A stretch of DNA of 64,000 nt from NCBI GenBank assembly GCA_035934555.1, contig DASYXT010000077.1, positions 31,399 through 95,398 on the forward strand. The letters are read 5' to 3'. Positions within the stretch are counted from its first letter, which is position 1, and each line of letters opens with the position of its first letter. The DNA is from DASYXT01 sp035934555 (GTDB lineage Bacteria; Verrucomicrobiota; Verrucomicrobiia; Limisphaerales; UBA8199). Below the pieces are notes generated by a model. That model ran no database searches, was not told the origin of the DNA, and saw nothing but the letters and a program-made list of their open reading frames with translations. The position numbers and the translations under genes were made by a program. Shown piece by piece: positions 1 through 8,512 of this stretch.

Positions 1-1
1 C

Positions 2-340
2 GATATCTGGTCGCTCGCCGGCTACGCATCGTATCAACTCACCGAAAAGCTCAGCGTCCACGGCCGGTTTGAATACGCCACCGGCGATGTGGATCAGCCG
101 GGTGCGTTCTCCTCGGTCTCGGGTCCGGTCGCTCCCTACAGCCTCGCCGGTGACCTGTTTAACAACGGCATTTATGCCACCACCGTTACGTTGCAATATG
201 ACCTGTGGAAGAACGTGTTGAGCCGGTTGGAATTCCGTTGGGACCACAGCGAACACGGAACGCCATTTGGCGGCACCACCGGCGGCCCCACGCTCAAGAA
301 CGCGTTCTTGCTGGCTGCCAACATCGTTTACAAATTCTAA
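2..340 (+). CDS. Outer-membrane beta-barrel porin, C-terminal part (cut by window edge)
   Basis: This is the last 112 codons of a gene whose start lies before the window; the frame is open from base 2 to a TAA stop. The product has alternating polar/aromatic beta strands and ends in Tyr-Lys-Phe, the terminal aromatic expected for BAM-assembled barrels. It is a close paralogue of the next gene: both share the segment LQYDLWKNVL followed by EFRWDH near the end. By resemblance it belongs to the BBP2/OmpL-like porin group, which makes passive outer-membrane channels; the substrate cannot be told. A hairpin terminator follows 30 bases downstream, so this gene ends its own transcript. Confidence 0.75.
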   Translation, partial: DIWSLAGYASYQLTEKLSVHGRFEYATGDVDQPGAFSSVSGPVAPYSLAGDLFNNGIYATTVTLQYDLWKNVLSRLEFRWDHSEHGTPFGGTTGGPTLKNAFLLAANIVYKF

Positions 341-371
341 GGCCTTTTGCTCCACAAAAGCGTTCTTGCTC

Positions 372-405
372 AGCCCTTCCCGGTTCGCCCTGGAAGGGCT
401 TTTTC
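372..405 (+). terminator. Rho-independent terminator after first porin
   Basis: A perfect 9-bp stem (AGCCCTTCC at 372-380 with GGAAGGGCT at 392-400) encloses an 11-nt loop and is followed by a short T run. It lies 30 bases after the porin stop codon and separates the two porin paralogues into distinct transcripts. Confidence 0.8.
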
Positions 406-459
406 TTGCGGCGTTACAATACCGCAGCGAGGCACGGACGCGGCGAGAGCTGTTTGATT

Positions 460-578
460 TTGCTCAATCGGAGCAAGAATCGCCCAAAATCGACTAACGC
501 AAAGGTGAGCATTAATTATATTAACTATTGGGTGGTAACGGTTTGCGCACATTGCCGCGCTCTGGCATGCGACGTGCC
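460..578 (+). promoter_or_regulatory. Possible sigma-54 promoter with upstream dyad for second porin
   Basis: At 563-578 the sequence TGGCATG-N4-GTGCC resembles the -24/-12 element recognised by sigma-54 (TGGCACG-N4-TTGCA), with the GG and GC cores correctly spaced. About 90 bases upstream, at 460-476, there is a perfect TTGCTC-N5-GAGCAA dyad, the 6-5-6 geometry of an NtrC-class activator site. The implied 5' UTR is about 75-80 bases. Two mismatches in the promoter element and no known activator in the window keep this tentative. Confidence 0.3.
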
Positions 579-664
579 TTGTCGCCCTCCAATGCGTCGC
601 AGGCGGTTTCGGTGTCTTCAATGTCGCGCATGAGATGCAACAAACAAACTTGAACAAAATTACA

Positions 665-1843
665 ATGAACAAGCTGAATGGATGGACGTTGGGATTGTTG
701 AGTGCCGGGTTGGTAACATTTCCGGCCATAATGAAAGCCGATGAAAAGCCGAGCTCGGTGCTGACGGCGCTTAGTTCGACAACACTGAGCGGGTATGTGG
801 ATACCTCCGCGCAATGGAATATGGGTACAGGGAACGCCTACGTGCCCGCCTATGCGTTTGGCGGCAGCAGCAAGGCGGACGGATTCAATTTGAACGTGGT
901 CGAATTGAATATCGAGAAGCCCGTCGAGGCTACCGATGTTTGGGGCGCGGGGTATAAGGTCTCTTTGCTGGCTGGGCCGGATGCGAATTTGTTCGGGAGC
1001 CAATCGACCGTTTCAACCGGGGCCAGCGACTTTGCAGTGAAGCAGGCGTACGTGTCCCTTCATGCGCCGATTGGGAACGGGCTGGATTTTAAGGTCGGCG
1101 TTTGGGACACGATTATCGGTTACGAAGTTTTTGAGAGCATCAACGACCCGAACGTGACGCGCTCTTACGGCTACACCATTGAGCCGCTGAGCCATACGGG
1201 TGTGCAGGCAAGTTACCAATTCTCCTCGACACTCTCCGGCACATTGGGGATCGCCAACACCTTCGGGCCGGTTATCAACCAGCGGGCTTTCCCCCAGCGC
1301 GCCGAATCGTTCAAGACTTACATGGGGTCGCTGACCTTCACCGCGCCGACCAATTGGGGCATCCTGTCCGGTTCGACTATCACGGGCTGCATCATCGACG
1401 GGTTTGATAACGGCATTGGGCCGGTGGGCAAGGACCAGATCAGTTATTACCTCGGCGCGACAGTCAACACGCCGATTAGCGGGCTGAAGGCCGGCGTTTG
1501 TTATGATTACCTGGGTGTGCCCAAACAGTCGCTGGGCGGCTCAAGCTATGCCAATGCCGTCGGCTTGTATCTGTCCTACCAGTTGACGGAAAAGCTGAGC
1601 CTGTACGGCCGCGGTGAATACGCCAGCAGTGACACGCTGGCCAACAACGGCGCGAATATCATTGGCGCCGCGAAACTCTTTGAGACCACCGCCACCCTCC
1701 AGTATGACCTCTGGAAGAACGTCCTCACGCGCGTTGAGTTCCGTTGGGACCACGCGGCGGACGATTCCGCAGCCTTCGGCGGCAATCCACCGACCAAGAG
1801 CAATAGCTACATTCTCCTGGCGGACATCGCTTATAAATTCTAA
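665..1843 (+). CDS. Outer-membrane beta-barrel porin (BBP2/OmpL-like)
   Basis: A 392-residue predicted outer-membrane barrel. The chosen ATG begins MNKLNGWTLG, a basic-hydrophobic signal peptide ending near Ala24-Asp; an in-frame ATG at 635 would add ten polar residues before the signal and is less likely. The mature part alternates aromatic and polar residues, contains STTLSGYVDTSAQWN typical of this porin group near its N-terminus, and ends in Tyr-Lys-Phe. It is a tandem paralogue of the gene before it but has its own upstream region and terminator. General diffusion or sugar uptake is plausible; substrate unknown. Confidence 0.75.
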   Translation: MNKLNGWTLGLLSAGLVTFPAIMKADEKPSSVLTALSSTTLSGYVDTSAQWNMGTGNAYVPAYAFGGSSKADGFNLNVVELNIEKPVEATDVWGAGYKVSLLAGPDANLFGSQSTVSTGASDFAVKQAYVSLHAPIGNGLDFKVGVWDTIIGYEVFESINDPNVTRSYGYTIEPLSHTGVQASYQFSSTLSGTLGIANTFGPVINQRAFPQRAESFKTYMGSLTFTAPTNWGILSGSTITGCIIDGFDNGIGPVGKDQISYYLGATVNTPISGLKAGVCYDYLGVPKQSLGGSSYANAVGLYLSYQLTEKLSLYGRGEYASSDTLANNGANIIGAAKLFETTATLQYDLWKNVLTRVEFRWDHAADDSAAFGGNPPTKSNSYILLADIAYKF

Positions 1844-1864
1844 CCCCAGCTCTACCCCGATTAG

Positions 1865-1900
1865 AGCGCCTCTCGGGAATGATCCTGAGGGGCGCTTTGC
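1865..1900 (+). terminator. Hairpin terminator between convergent porin and aldolase genes
   Basis: AGCGCC-TCTC pairs with GAGG-GGCGCT across a loop of about 13 nt, followed by TTTGCTGTT. It lies 21 bases after the porin stop and 22 bases before the end of the convergent aldolase gene, so it may act in both directions. The T run is short. Confidence 0.6.
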
Positions 1901-1921
1901 TGTTCCAGAGGGCCGCGGAGT

Positions 1922-2887
1922 TTAGTCAAAAGCGTGGCCGGCGCAGCACAGGACGTTGCGGACCTTGTGCCGGACCAACTCCTTGACCTGGGTCCGAGCC
2001 GGTCCGAGGTATTTGCGGGGGTCAAATTCCTTGGGGCTTTCAGCGAACACCTTGCGGATGGCTGCGGTCATGGCCAGGCGCAGGTCGGTGTCGATATTGA
2101 CCTTGGTGCAGCCGACCCTTCGAGCAACTTCGATGTCGGCTTCCGAGACGCCGGCGGTATCTGTGCCCAGCTTCCCGCCAAATTTGTTAATCAATTCGAC
2201 GAGGTCTTTCGGGACGCTGGAGGCACCGTGAAGTACCAGGGGGTAATCGCCGAGTCCGGCATCCAGCAACGCTTTTTTGATGGCCTTGAGCCGCTCCAGA
2301 TCCAAGTGCTGCTCACCTTTGAACTTGTACGCGCCATGGGAGTTGCCAATCGCCACTGCCAGTGAATCCACGCCGGAACGCCTGACAAAATCCACCGCCT
2401 GCTCCGGATTGGTATAATGGCCTTCGGTCGAATAGGCGCCGCCTTCTTCACCCTCATCGAACTGGGCGCCGACCAGATGGCCCAACTCGCCTTCCACAAC
2501 ACAGTTGAATTTGTGCGCGTAATCCACTACGCGGCGGCAGGTTTCGATATTCGCTTCGAACGGCTCGTGACTCGCGTCAATCATGACGCTGGTAAAACCT
2601 TCATCAATACATTCCTTGCACAAATCAAAGGAGTCGCCATGGTCCAGATGCACGGCAATGGGAATGGTGGAGAGGCTGACGGCCGCTTCGATCAGTTTCT
2701 TGAGATAGACCGGGTTGGCATAGCCGCGCGCGCCTTTGGAGATTTGGAGCATGACGGGGGCTTTTTCTTCCTCGCAAGCCTCGACGATGGCCTGGAGCAA
2801 CTCCATGTTGTTCACGTTAAAGGCGCCCACTGCGTATTTGCCCTTCAGCGCCTTGGCGAACAGATCCTTTGTATGTGTAAGAGGCAT
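1922..2887 (-). CDS. fba: Class II fructose-bisphosphate aldolase
   Basis: A cytoplasmic zinc-dependent aldolase of 321 residues that interconverts fructose 1,6-bisphosphate with dihydroxyacetone phosphate and glyceraldehyde 3-phosphate in glycolysis and gluconeogenesis. The TIM-barrel signature HLDHGD (residues 80-85) supplies the catalytic Asp82 and zinc ligand His83; further metal-ligand histidines appear in GNSHG (about 184) and VLHGASS (about 220). Length fits the family. The gene stands alone, convergent with the porin upstream in coordinates and divergent from crcB. The family also contains tagatose-bisphosphate aldolases, so substrate is inferred. Confidence 0.93.
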   Translation of the reverse strand: MPLTHTKDLFAKALKGKYAVGAFNVNNMELLQAIVEACEEEKAPVMLQISKGARGYANPVYLKKLIEAAVSLSTIPIAVHLDHGDSFDLCKECIDEGFTSVMIDASHEPFEANIETCRRVVDYAHKFNCVVEGELGHLVGAQFDEGEEGGAYSTEGHYTNPEQAVDFVRRSGVDSLAVAIGNSHGAYKFKGEQHLDLERLKAIKKALLDAGLGDYPLVLHGASSVPKDLVELINKFGGKLGTDTAGVSEADIEVARRVGCTKVNIDTDLRLAMTAAIRKVFAESPKEFDPRKYLGPARTQVKELVRHKVRNVLCCAGHAFD

Positions 2888-3090
2888 AGGTTTAGTTGTA
2901 AAAATCGGGTTTCCACGCCCTTGCTCGGGCGGTCAGACGGGCATACTAACCACCGAAAGCTGCGAGGAAAGCAAAAATCTCAGTGCGCAGCGCGCAGCTA
3001 GCCGCAGCCTTTAGGCAGTTGGAGGCCCGAGCTGGCGGAGCTGGTTTTCCGCTTCCCACGCGCCGAGGCGATGCGTAGCTTTCTCGCGCG

Positions 3091-3486
3091 ATGTGGAACG
3101 CGCTGTGGATTTTTGTTGGCGGGGGATTGGGCAGCCTCGCGCGCTGGGGCGTTTCGGGATGGGTCGCTCATGGCGTAGGGGAAACATTTCCGTGGGGCAC
3201 GTTACTAGTCAACGTGACCGGTTCGCTGATCATCGGCTGTTTCGCCGCTGTCACCAGCCCGGAGGGACGTTGGTTGGCCGGGGATTCGTTCCGGCAGTTT
3301 TTTATGTTGGGCATTTGCGGCGGTTACACGACCTTCTCGTCGTTTAGCCTGCAAACCCTGAGCCTGGCGCAGGACGGGCAATGGTTCAAAGCCGGGGCCA
3401 ATAGTGTGCTGTCGCTGATTTTGTGCCTGGCCGGCGTCTGGCTGGGGCACTTGCTGGGAACGCTGTTCAACTCGCTGGCCAAATGA
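3091..3486 (+). CDS. crcB: Fluoride exporter CrcB/FluC
   Basis: A 131-residue, four-helix inner-membrane protein of the Fluc family, which exports fluoride as dual-topology dimers. Diagnostic segments are GGGLGSLARW at the N-terminus, NVTGSLIIG in helix 2 and GGYTTFSSFS in helix 3, the last carrying the pore Phe/Ser-Thr track. It is followed 46 bases later by a DUF190 gene, a frequent partner of crcB. No fluoride riboswitch could be recognised upstream. The start has no obvious ribosome-binding site. Confidence 0.93.
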   Translation: MWNALWIFVGGGLGSLARWGVSGWVAHGVGETFPWGTLLVNVTGSLIIGCFAAVTSPEGRWLAGDSFRQFFMLGICGGYTTFSSFSLQTLSLAQDGQWFKAGANSVLSLILCLAGVWLGHLLGTLFNSLAK

Positions 3487-3532
3487 TATCCTCCATTGCG
3501 CACAAGGCCCGTAACCCTTAATCCAAGGCATT

Positions 3533-3877
3533 ATGCAACTGCCACAGCAATCCACTTTGTTGCGGGTTTTCCTCGGTGAGAGCGATCGGTGGGAGCATCA
3601 GCCCCTTTATGAGGCGATCGTGCTCAAAGCCCGCGAACTTCACCTGGCGGGCGCAACGGTTTTGCGCGGGCCGATGGGCTTTGGCAAATCGAGCCGATTG
3701 CACACCGCCAAGATTCTGCGGTTATCGATGGATTTACCGATCGTGATTGAACTGGTCGATAGCGAGGAAAAGATCAAAGCGTTTTTACCGGTGCTGGATG
3801 GGATGATGAAAGGCGGGCTCATCACTCTCGAACAGGTCCAGGTGCTCCGCTACCAGGCCCACCCCGAATCCCCATAA
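3533..3877 (+). CDS. DUF190 domain protein, CrcB partner
   Basis: A 114-residue soluble protein of the DUF190 family (ferredoxin-like, PII-like fold), recognised by LLRVFLGESDRW at the N-terminus, the central GATVLRGPMGFG, and the MDLPIVIELVDSEEKI segment. DUF190 genes commonly sit beside crcB, as here, and are thought to assist or regulate fluoride export; the exact role is not established. The short spacing suggests co-transcription with crcB. Confidence 0.88.
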   Translation: MQLPQQSTLLRVFLGESDRWEHQPLYEAIVLKARELHLAGATVLRGPMGFGKSSRLHTAKILRLSMDLPIVIELVDSEEKIKAFLPVLDGMMKGGLITLEQVQVLRYQAHPESP

Positions 3878-3939
3878 GCCGCGCCGACGCGCCATCTCCG
3901 TCGCCAGTTGTGTGGCCTCCACCAAAGACCAGCGGGAAA

Positions 3940-4155
3940 TTACTGCTTTGCCGGGGTGACAGTGAATTCCACAAACCGGCTTTTGTGCAGAGCCAGTCTG
4001 AGCTTCAGCGTTTTCACCTCGCGAATGTTTGGAAAATCCAGCGCAAAATGCCCAGCCCACCCTCCACCATTTTGGAGATTTAACATTCCAGAGAGGGGGT
4101 TGAGGCGCTGCACGCAACAAAAGCGCAGTTGTGAGCCATGAAAAGTGAGCTCAAC
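3940..4155 (-). pseudogene. Possible 3' remnant of a protein-coding gene
   Basis: On the minus strand an open stretch of about 70 codons ends in TAA at 3940-3942 and reads like real protein near its end (FALDFPNIREVKTLKLRLAL, then RFVEFTVTP). Stops interrupt the frame upstream (near 4156 and 4186) and there is no credible start, except an internal ATG at 4086. It looks like the leftover C-terminus of a deleted gene; family not recognised. The rest of the 3878-4194 interval shows nothing else I can name. Confidence 0.25.
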
Positions 4156-4194
4156 TTATACTGTCAGCTTCTGTTGAAAATCAGTTTAGTTTTC

Positions 4195-4222
4195 TTGACC
4201 CCGGCACCGCTCCTATTAGATT
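4195..4222 (+). promoter_or_regulatory. Sigma-70 promoter of the sdh operon
   Basis: TTGACC, a 16-nt spacer and TAGATT match the -35/-10 consensus at 5 of 6 and 4 of 6 positions. Transcription would begin near 4229. That favours the sdhC start at 4300 over an in-frame ATG at 4225, which would leave no leader. Confidence 0.55.
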
Positions 4223-4299
4223 AATTGGGTCGCGCCGCCGTGGACCGAACGGCGAGCGGTCCTGGCTTTGCGCCGGTGCTGCCGGCTCGGCGCTGTGCT

Positions 4300-5004
4300 A
4301 TGAATATCCTTACGCATTTATTTAAATCGTCGCTAGGGAAGAAGTACCTGATGGCAGGCACGGGTTTCGTGATGTTCCTGTTTGTGGTGGCCCATATGGT
4401 GGGCAACCTGCAGGTCTTTCTCGGGCCCGAGGCCATTAACCGGTATGGAAATTTCCTCCAGACCAACACCGAGTTGCTGTGGCCGGCGCGCGGGATCCTG
4501 TTCCTGATGCTGCTGGGGCATATCTGGGCGGCGACGCAACTTTCGTTGGAAAACAAAGCCGCCCGGCCGATCGCGTATGAAGTCTATCGTCCGTTGGGGT
4601 CGAGTTACGCCTCGCGCACCATGCTGATGAGCGGCACGATTATTTTTATTTTCCTCGTTTACCACATTTTGCATTACACGGTCCAAGTGAAGTATCTGAA
4701 CGGGACCGGCCAGGATTTCCGCGCGTTTCTTGACTCGCAACAGCGGCACGACATTTTTAAAATGATGGTGCTTGGCTTCAATAACGGTTGGGTCTCCGCC
4801 TTTTACATCCTGGGGATTGCGCTGTTGTGCCTCCACCTCAGCCACGGGGCCAGCAGCATGTTTCAGTCAATGGGCTGGAAAAACGAGAGCTACCGGCCGT
4901 TGCTTGACCGCGCGGCGCAAGTAGTCGCCCTGCTGCTGTTCCTGGGTTACGTTTCGATCCCGGTCGCGATTCTCTGCGGGTATGGCAAGGAGGCGCTGAA
5001 GTGA
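4300..5004 (+). CDS. sdhC: Succinate dehydrogenase cytochrome b subunit
   Basis: A 234-residue inner-membrane subunit with five predicted helices (about 17-38, 62-80, 105-128, 160-182, 205-228), the fused di-haem type-B anchor found in Bacteroidetes and Verrucomicrobia. It would bind two haems b through helix histidines (candidates His32, His74 and the YHILHY pair) and pass electrons from SdhB to quinone. The start at 4300 begins MNILTHLFKSSLGKKYLM, typical of the family; a longer frame from 4225 is rejected because of the promoter position. First gene of sdhC-A-B-yebC. Confidence 0.9.
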   Translation: MNILTHLFKSSLGKKYLMAGTGFVMFLFVVAHMVGNLQVFLGPEAINRYGNFLQTNTELLWPARGILFLMLLGHIWAATQLSLENKAARPIAYEVYRPLGSSYASRTMLMSGTIIFIFLVYHILHYTVQVKYLNGTGQDFRAFLDSQQRHDIFKMMVLGFNNGWVSAFYILGIALLCLHLSHGASSMFQSMGWKNESYRPLLDRAAQVVALLLFLGYVSIPVAILCGYGKEALK

Positions 5005-5107
5005 ACATGAACCACCGGCATGTTGGTCTTAAGGGCCCAGGCGGCGGCGCCGGCTGCTGCGCCCGGCGTCAATCGGCCTGCAGGCTCAACCGTGCGGCGC
5101 ACTGCTT

Positions 5108-7024
5108 ATGACTCTTAACGCCAACACTCCGTCGGGTCCGTTGCCCCAGAAATGGGACAAGCACAAGTTCGATAGCAAGCTGGTCAATCCGGCCAATAAA
5201 CGGAAGTTCGACGTGATTGTGGTTGGGAGCGGGTTGGCCGGGGCGTCGGCGGCAGCGAGTTTGGCCGAACTGGGCTATCGCGTGAAGTGCTTCTGCTTCC
5301 AGGACAGCCCGCGGCGCGCGCATAGCATCGCCGCCCAGGGCGGGATTAACGCAGCGAAGAATTACGCCAATGACGGCGACAGCGTGTATCGGCTCTTTTA
5401 CGACACGATCAAGGGCGGGGATTTCCGGTCGCGCGAAGCCAACGTGTATCGGTTGGCGCAGGTCAGCGTCAACATCATCGACCAGTGCGTCGCGCAGGGG
5501 GTGCCCTTTGCGCGCGAGTATGGCGGACTACTGGCGAATCGCTCGTTTGGCGGCGCGCAGGTCTCGCGCACGTTCTATGCCCGGGGCCAGACCGGCCAGC
5601 AATTGCTGCTGGGCGCCTACCAGGCGCTGTCCCGCCAAATCGGCCTCGGCACGGTCGAGATGTTTCCGCGCACCGAGATGCTGGACGTGGTGGTGGTCGA
5701 TGGCCATGCCCGCGGCATTATCGTGCGCAACCTGGTGACGGGTGAAATCCGTTCGCATGCCGGGGACGCGGTCGTGCTGGCCACGGGCGGATACGGGAAT
5801 GTCTTTTTCCTTTCAACCAACGCCAAAGGTTGCAACGTGACGGCGACCTGGCGCGCTTACAAGAAGGGCGCGTTTTTCGCCAACCCCTGCTACACCCAGA
5901 TTCATCCCACCTGCATTCCGGTCAGCGGTGAGCATCAATCCAAGCTAACGCTGATGTCCGAATCTCTCCGCAACGACGGCCGGGTTTGGGTGCCGAAACG
6001 CAAAGAAGACTGCTCCAAGCCGCCCAGTTCAATTCCCGACGCCGACCGCGATTACTACCTCGAACGCAAGTACCCCAGCTTCGGCAACCTGGCGCCGCGC
6101 GATATCTCGTCGCGCGCGGCCAAAGAAGCGTGCGATGCGGGCCGCGGGGTGGGGCCCGGCGGGCGGGGCGTGTACCTGGATTTTGCCGACGCGATAAAGC
6201 GTGTCGGCGAAGGCGGCATTCGCGAGCGCTACGGCAACCTGTTCGACATGTACGAAAAGATCACCGGCGAAAATGCCTACCAGGTGCCGATGCGGATTTA
6301 TCCGGCGGTGCATTACGCGATGGGGGGAACGTGGGTGGACTACAACCTGATGAGCACGCTGCCGGGGCTGTTCGTGGTGGGCGAAGCCAATTTCTCGGAT
6401 CATGGCGCGAACCGCCTGGGCGCCAGCGCGCTCATGCAAGGCCTGGCGGACGGCTATTTCGTTCTGCCCTATACCATCGGCAATTACTTCGGTTCCGTGA
6501 AGCCAGCCAAGGTGCCCACCTCTCACCCGGAGTTCAAGAAGGCCGAAGACGGGGTGCAGGGGTTCATCAAGAAGCTGCTGTCGATTGGCGGCAAACGCAC
6601 CGCTACCTCGCTGCATCGCGAGTTAGGCAAGTTGCTTTGGGAAAAATGCGGCATGGCCCGTAACGAAGCGGGCCTCAAAGAAGCGCTGCAGCGCATTCCG
6701 GAATTGCGCGCCGAGTTCTGGCGCAACCTCAACGTGACGGGCGAGCCCGGCGAGTTGAACCAGGCGCTGGAATACGCCGGCCGCGTCGCCGATTTTATGG
6801 ACTTCGCCGAGTTGCTCTGCCTGGATGCGCTGCACCGCCGCGAATCGTGCGGCGGCCACTTCCGCGAGGAATTCCAGACCCCGGACGGTGAAGCGCTGCG
6901 GGATGACGAGCACTTCTCCTACGTCGCCGCGTGGGAGTTCCAGGGGCCGGACAAGCCGCCGGCGCTGCACAAGGAGCCGCTGGTGTATGAAGAGGTCCAC
7001 ATGAGCACGCGAAGCTACAAGTGA
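5108..7024 (+). CDS. sdhA: Succinate dehydrogenase flavoprotein subunit
   Basis: A 638-residue flavoprotein that oxidises succinate to fumarate on the cytoplasmic face of complex II. The FAD-binding GSGLAG motif lies at residues 40-45, the covalent-flavin His is in HSIAAQGG (His72), and active-site segments include PRDISSRA and the HYAMGG and GANRLGASALMQGLADGYF regions. Length and lack of an extended C-terminal linker fit type-B enzymes. It follows sdhC after a 103-base gap and precedes sdhB by 13 bases. Fumarate reductase is the alternative direction; the presence of an aerobic-type chain makes dehydrogenase more likely. Confidence 0.94.
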   Translation: MTLNANTPSGPLPQKWDKHKFDSKLVNPANKRKFDVIVVGSGLAGASAAASLAELGYRVKCFCFQDSPRRAHSIAAQGGINAAKNYANDGDSVYRLFYDTIKGGDFRSREANVYRLAQVSVNIIDQCVAQGVPFAREYGGLLANRSFGGAQVSRTFYARGQTGQQLLLGAYQALSRQIGLGTVEMFPRTEMLDVVVVDGHARGIIVRNLVTGEIRSHAGDAVVLATGGYGNVFFLSTNAKGCNVTATWRAYKKGAFFANPCYTQIHPTCIPVSGEHQSKLTLMSESLRNDGRVWVPKRKEDCSKPPSSIPDADRDYYLERKYPSFGNLAPRDISSRAAKEACDAGRGVGPGGRGVYLDFADAIKRVGEGGIRERYGNLFDMYEKITGENAYQVPMRIYPAVHYAMGGTWVDYNLMSTLPGLFVVGEANFSDHGANRLGASALMQGLADGYFVLPYTIGNYFGSVKPAKVPTSHPEFKKAEDGVQGFIKKLLSIGGKRTATSLHRELGKLLWEKCGMARNEAGLKEALQRIPELRAEFWRNLNVTGEPGELNQALEYAGRVADFMDFAELLCLDALHRRESCGGHFREEFQTPDGEALRDDEHFSYVAAWEFQGPDKPPALHKEPLVYEEVHMSTRSYK

Positions 7025-7037
7025 TTTTTGCCACGCA

Positions 7038-7784
7038 ATGAACCTGACTTTGAAAGTTTGGCGGCAGAAGAACAACGCCGCTGCCGGCCGGTTCGAGACC
7101 TACCCGGCGACCAACGTGCTCGAGGACATGTCGTTCCTGGAAATGCTCGACGTGGTCAACGAGGGCCTGCAGGAGAGCGGCCGCGAGCCGATTGCCTTCG
7201 ATTCGGATTGCCGCGAAGGCATCTGTGGCATGTGCTCGCTGGTCATCAACGGCATCCCCCACGGCGGCCATCGCGGCACGGCCACCTGCCAGTTGCACAT
7301 GCGCCATTTTCACGACGGCCAGACCATCACCATCGAGCCGTGGCGGGCGAAGGCCTTCCCGCTCGTAAAAGATTTGGTCACCAACCGCACCGCGTTCGAT
7401 CGCATCATCCAGGCCGGTGGCTTTGTATCCGTCAATACCGGCGGCACGCCCGACGGCAACACCTTGCCCGTGGCCAAACCCATCGCCGAGCGCGCGATGG
7501 ATGCCGCGGCCTGCATCGCCTGCGGCGCTTGTGTCGCCGCTTGCAAAAACGCCTCGGCGATGCTGTTCGTCGCCGCGAAGGTTTCCCACCTCAACTTGCT
7601 GCCGCAGGGCAAAGCCGAAAAAGATCGCCGGGCGCTGGCGATGGTCGCGCAAATGGATGCCGAAGGGTTCGGCAATTGCACTGTCACCGGCTCGTGCGAG
7701 GCGGTGTGCCCGAAGGAAATCAGCCTCAACTTCATCGCCAAACTCAATCGCGATTACGGGGTCGCGACCTTAAAAGGCAAATAG
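7038..7784 (+). CDS. sdhB: Succinate dehydrogenase iron-sulfur subunit
   Basis: A 248-residue electron-transfer subunit linking the SdhA flavin to the SdhC haems. Cys58, Cys63, Cys66 (CREGICGMC) and Cys84 form the [2Fe-2S] site; CIACGACVAAC and a later CEAVCPKEI, with the intervening Cys, form the [4Fe-4S] and [3Fe-4S] sites. The extended loop between cysteines is as in type-B enzymes. Two bases separate its stop from the yebC start, so the two are surely cotranscribed. Confidence 0.93.
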   Translation: MNLTLKVWRQKNNAAAGRFETYPATNVLEDMSFLEMLDVVNEGLQESGREPIAFDSDCREGICGMCSLVINGIPHGGHRGTATCQLHMRHFHDGQTITIEPWRAKAFPLVKDLVTNRTAFDRIIQAGGFVSVNTGGTPDGNTLPVAKPIAERAMDAAACIACGACVAACKNASAMLFVAAKVSHLNLLPQGKAEKDRRALAMVAQMDAEGFGNCTVTGSCEAVCPKEISLNFIAKLNRDYGVATLKGK

Positions 7785-7786
7785 CA

Positions 7787-8512
7787 ATGGGCCGCCAGTG
7801 GTTACACGCCAAACGCGCCGTCGCGTCGATGAAGAAGGCGCAAGCGACGGGCAAATTGGTGCGTGAATTGATGGTGGCGGCCAAGATGGGCGGGGCGGAC
7901 CCGGCGGGCAACGCGCGGCTGGCGGCGGCGGTCGAGAAGGCGCGCAAGGAAAGCGTCTCGCGTGACGTCATCGAGCGCGCGATCAAGAAAGGCGCCGGTG
8001 TGGGCGGGGAAAAAGTCGTCATGGAGCACGTGCTCTTTGAGGGCTACGCGCCGAACAAAGTGCCGGTGATTGTCGAGGTTTATACCGATAATGTGAACCG
8101 CACCGCGCCGGAAATCCGGCATCTTTTCCGCAAAGGCCAGCTCGGAAATGCGATCAAGTTTCTCTTCGAGCATTGCGGGATTGTTGAAGCTTATCATGCG
8201 GATCCCGCCGCGGACCGTGAAGCGGCTGCGATCGAGGCCGGCGCCAACGAAGTCGAGTCGCTCACGCACGAGCAAAACGACGATATCCCGCCGGAGAGCG
8301 TGGGTGCGCGCCTGCTCACCGACCGGGCGGCGGTGCACGCTGTCTCCAGGTGGCTGACCGAACACGGCTGGAAAATCGTCACCAGCGAGATTGGGTTCAT
8401 CGCGAAGAATTACCCGGACCTCGGCGAGGCGCAACGGGCCGAGACCGGTGAGTTTCTGCAAGCGCTCGAAGACCACGACGACGTCCACCGTGTGTGGGCC
8501 GCGCTGCGGTAG
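7787..8512 (+). CDS. yebC: YebC/PmpR/TACO1 family protein
   Basis: A 241-residue cytoplasmic protein of the YebC family. The N-terminus MGRQWLHAKRA is closer to the YeeN-type variant than to the classical MAGHSKW form, while the core shows the usual NARLAAAVEKARKE, VIERAIKKG, YTDNVNRTAPEIRH and the acidic LEDHDDVHRVW tail. Family members act as DNA-binding regulators or, as shown for some, relieve ribosome stalling at polyproline; which applies here is unknown. It is the last gene of the sdh operon, and its TAG stop is immediately followed by an inverted repeat (8513). A longer reading frame starting at 7028 runs through sdhB in the wrong frame and is spurious. Confidence 0.88.
   Translation: MGRQWLHAKRAVASMKKAQATGKLVRELMVAAKMGGADPAGNARLAAAVEKARKESVSRDVIERAIKKGAGVGGEKVVMEHVLFEGYAPNKVPVIVEVYTDNVNRTAPEIRHLFRKGQLGNAIKFLFEHCGIVEAYHADPAADREAAAIEAGANEVESLTHEQNDDIPPESVGARLLTDRAAVHAVSRWLTEHGWKIVTSEIGFIAKNYPDLGEAQRAETGEFLQALEDHDDVHRVWAALR

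Noticed and set aside
2888..3090. A fluoride riboswitch before crcB
   Set aside because: GGCGATG occurs near 3066, but the rest of the crcB-motif consensus and its pseudoknot partner are not present.
4225..4299. An upstream start for sdhC
   Set aside because: It would lie at the predicted transcription start, and the added 25 residues are absent from the family; 4300 gives the typical N-terminus.
6795..7652. A 285-codon minus-strand frame opposite sdhA-sdhB
   Set aside because: It is the antisense shadow of high-GC coding sequence, with Arg/His/Gly-rich translation and no family resemblance.
7028..8512. A continuous 494-codon frame covering sdhB and yebC
   Set aside because: Its first half is sdhB read in the wrong frame; genuine YebC sequence starts at the ATG at 7787.
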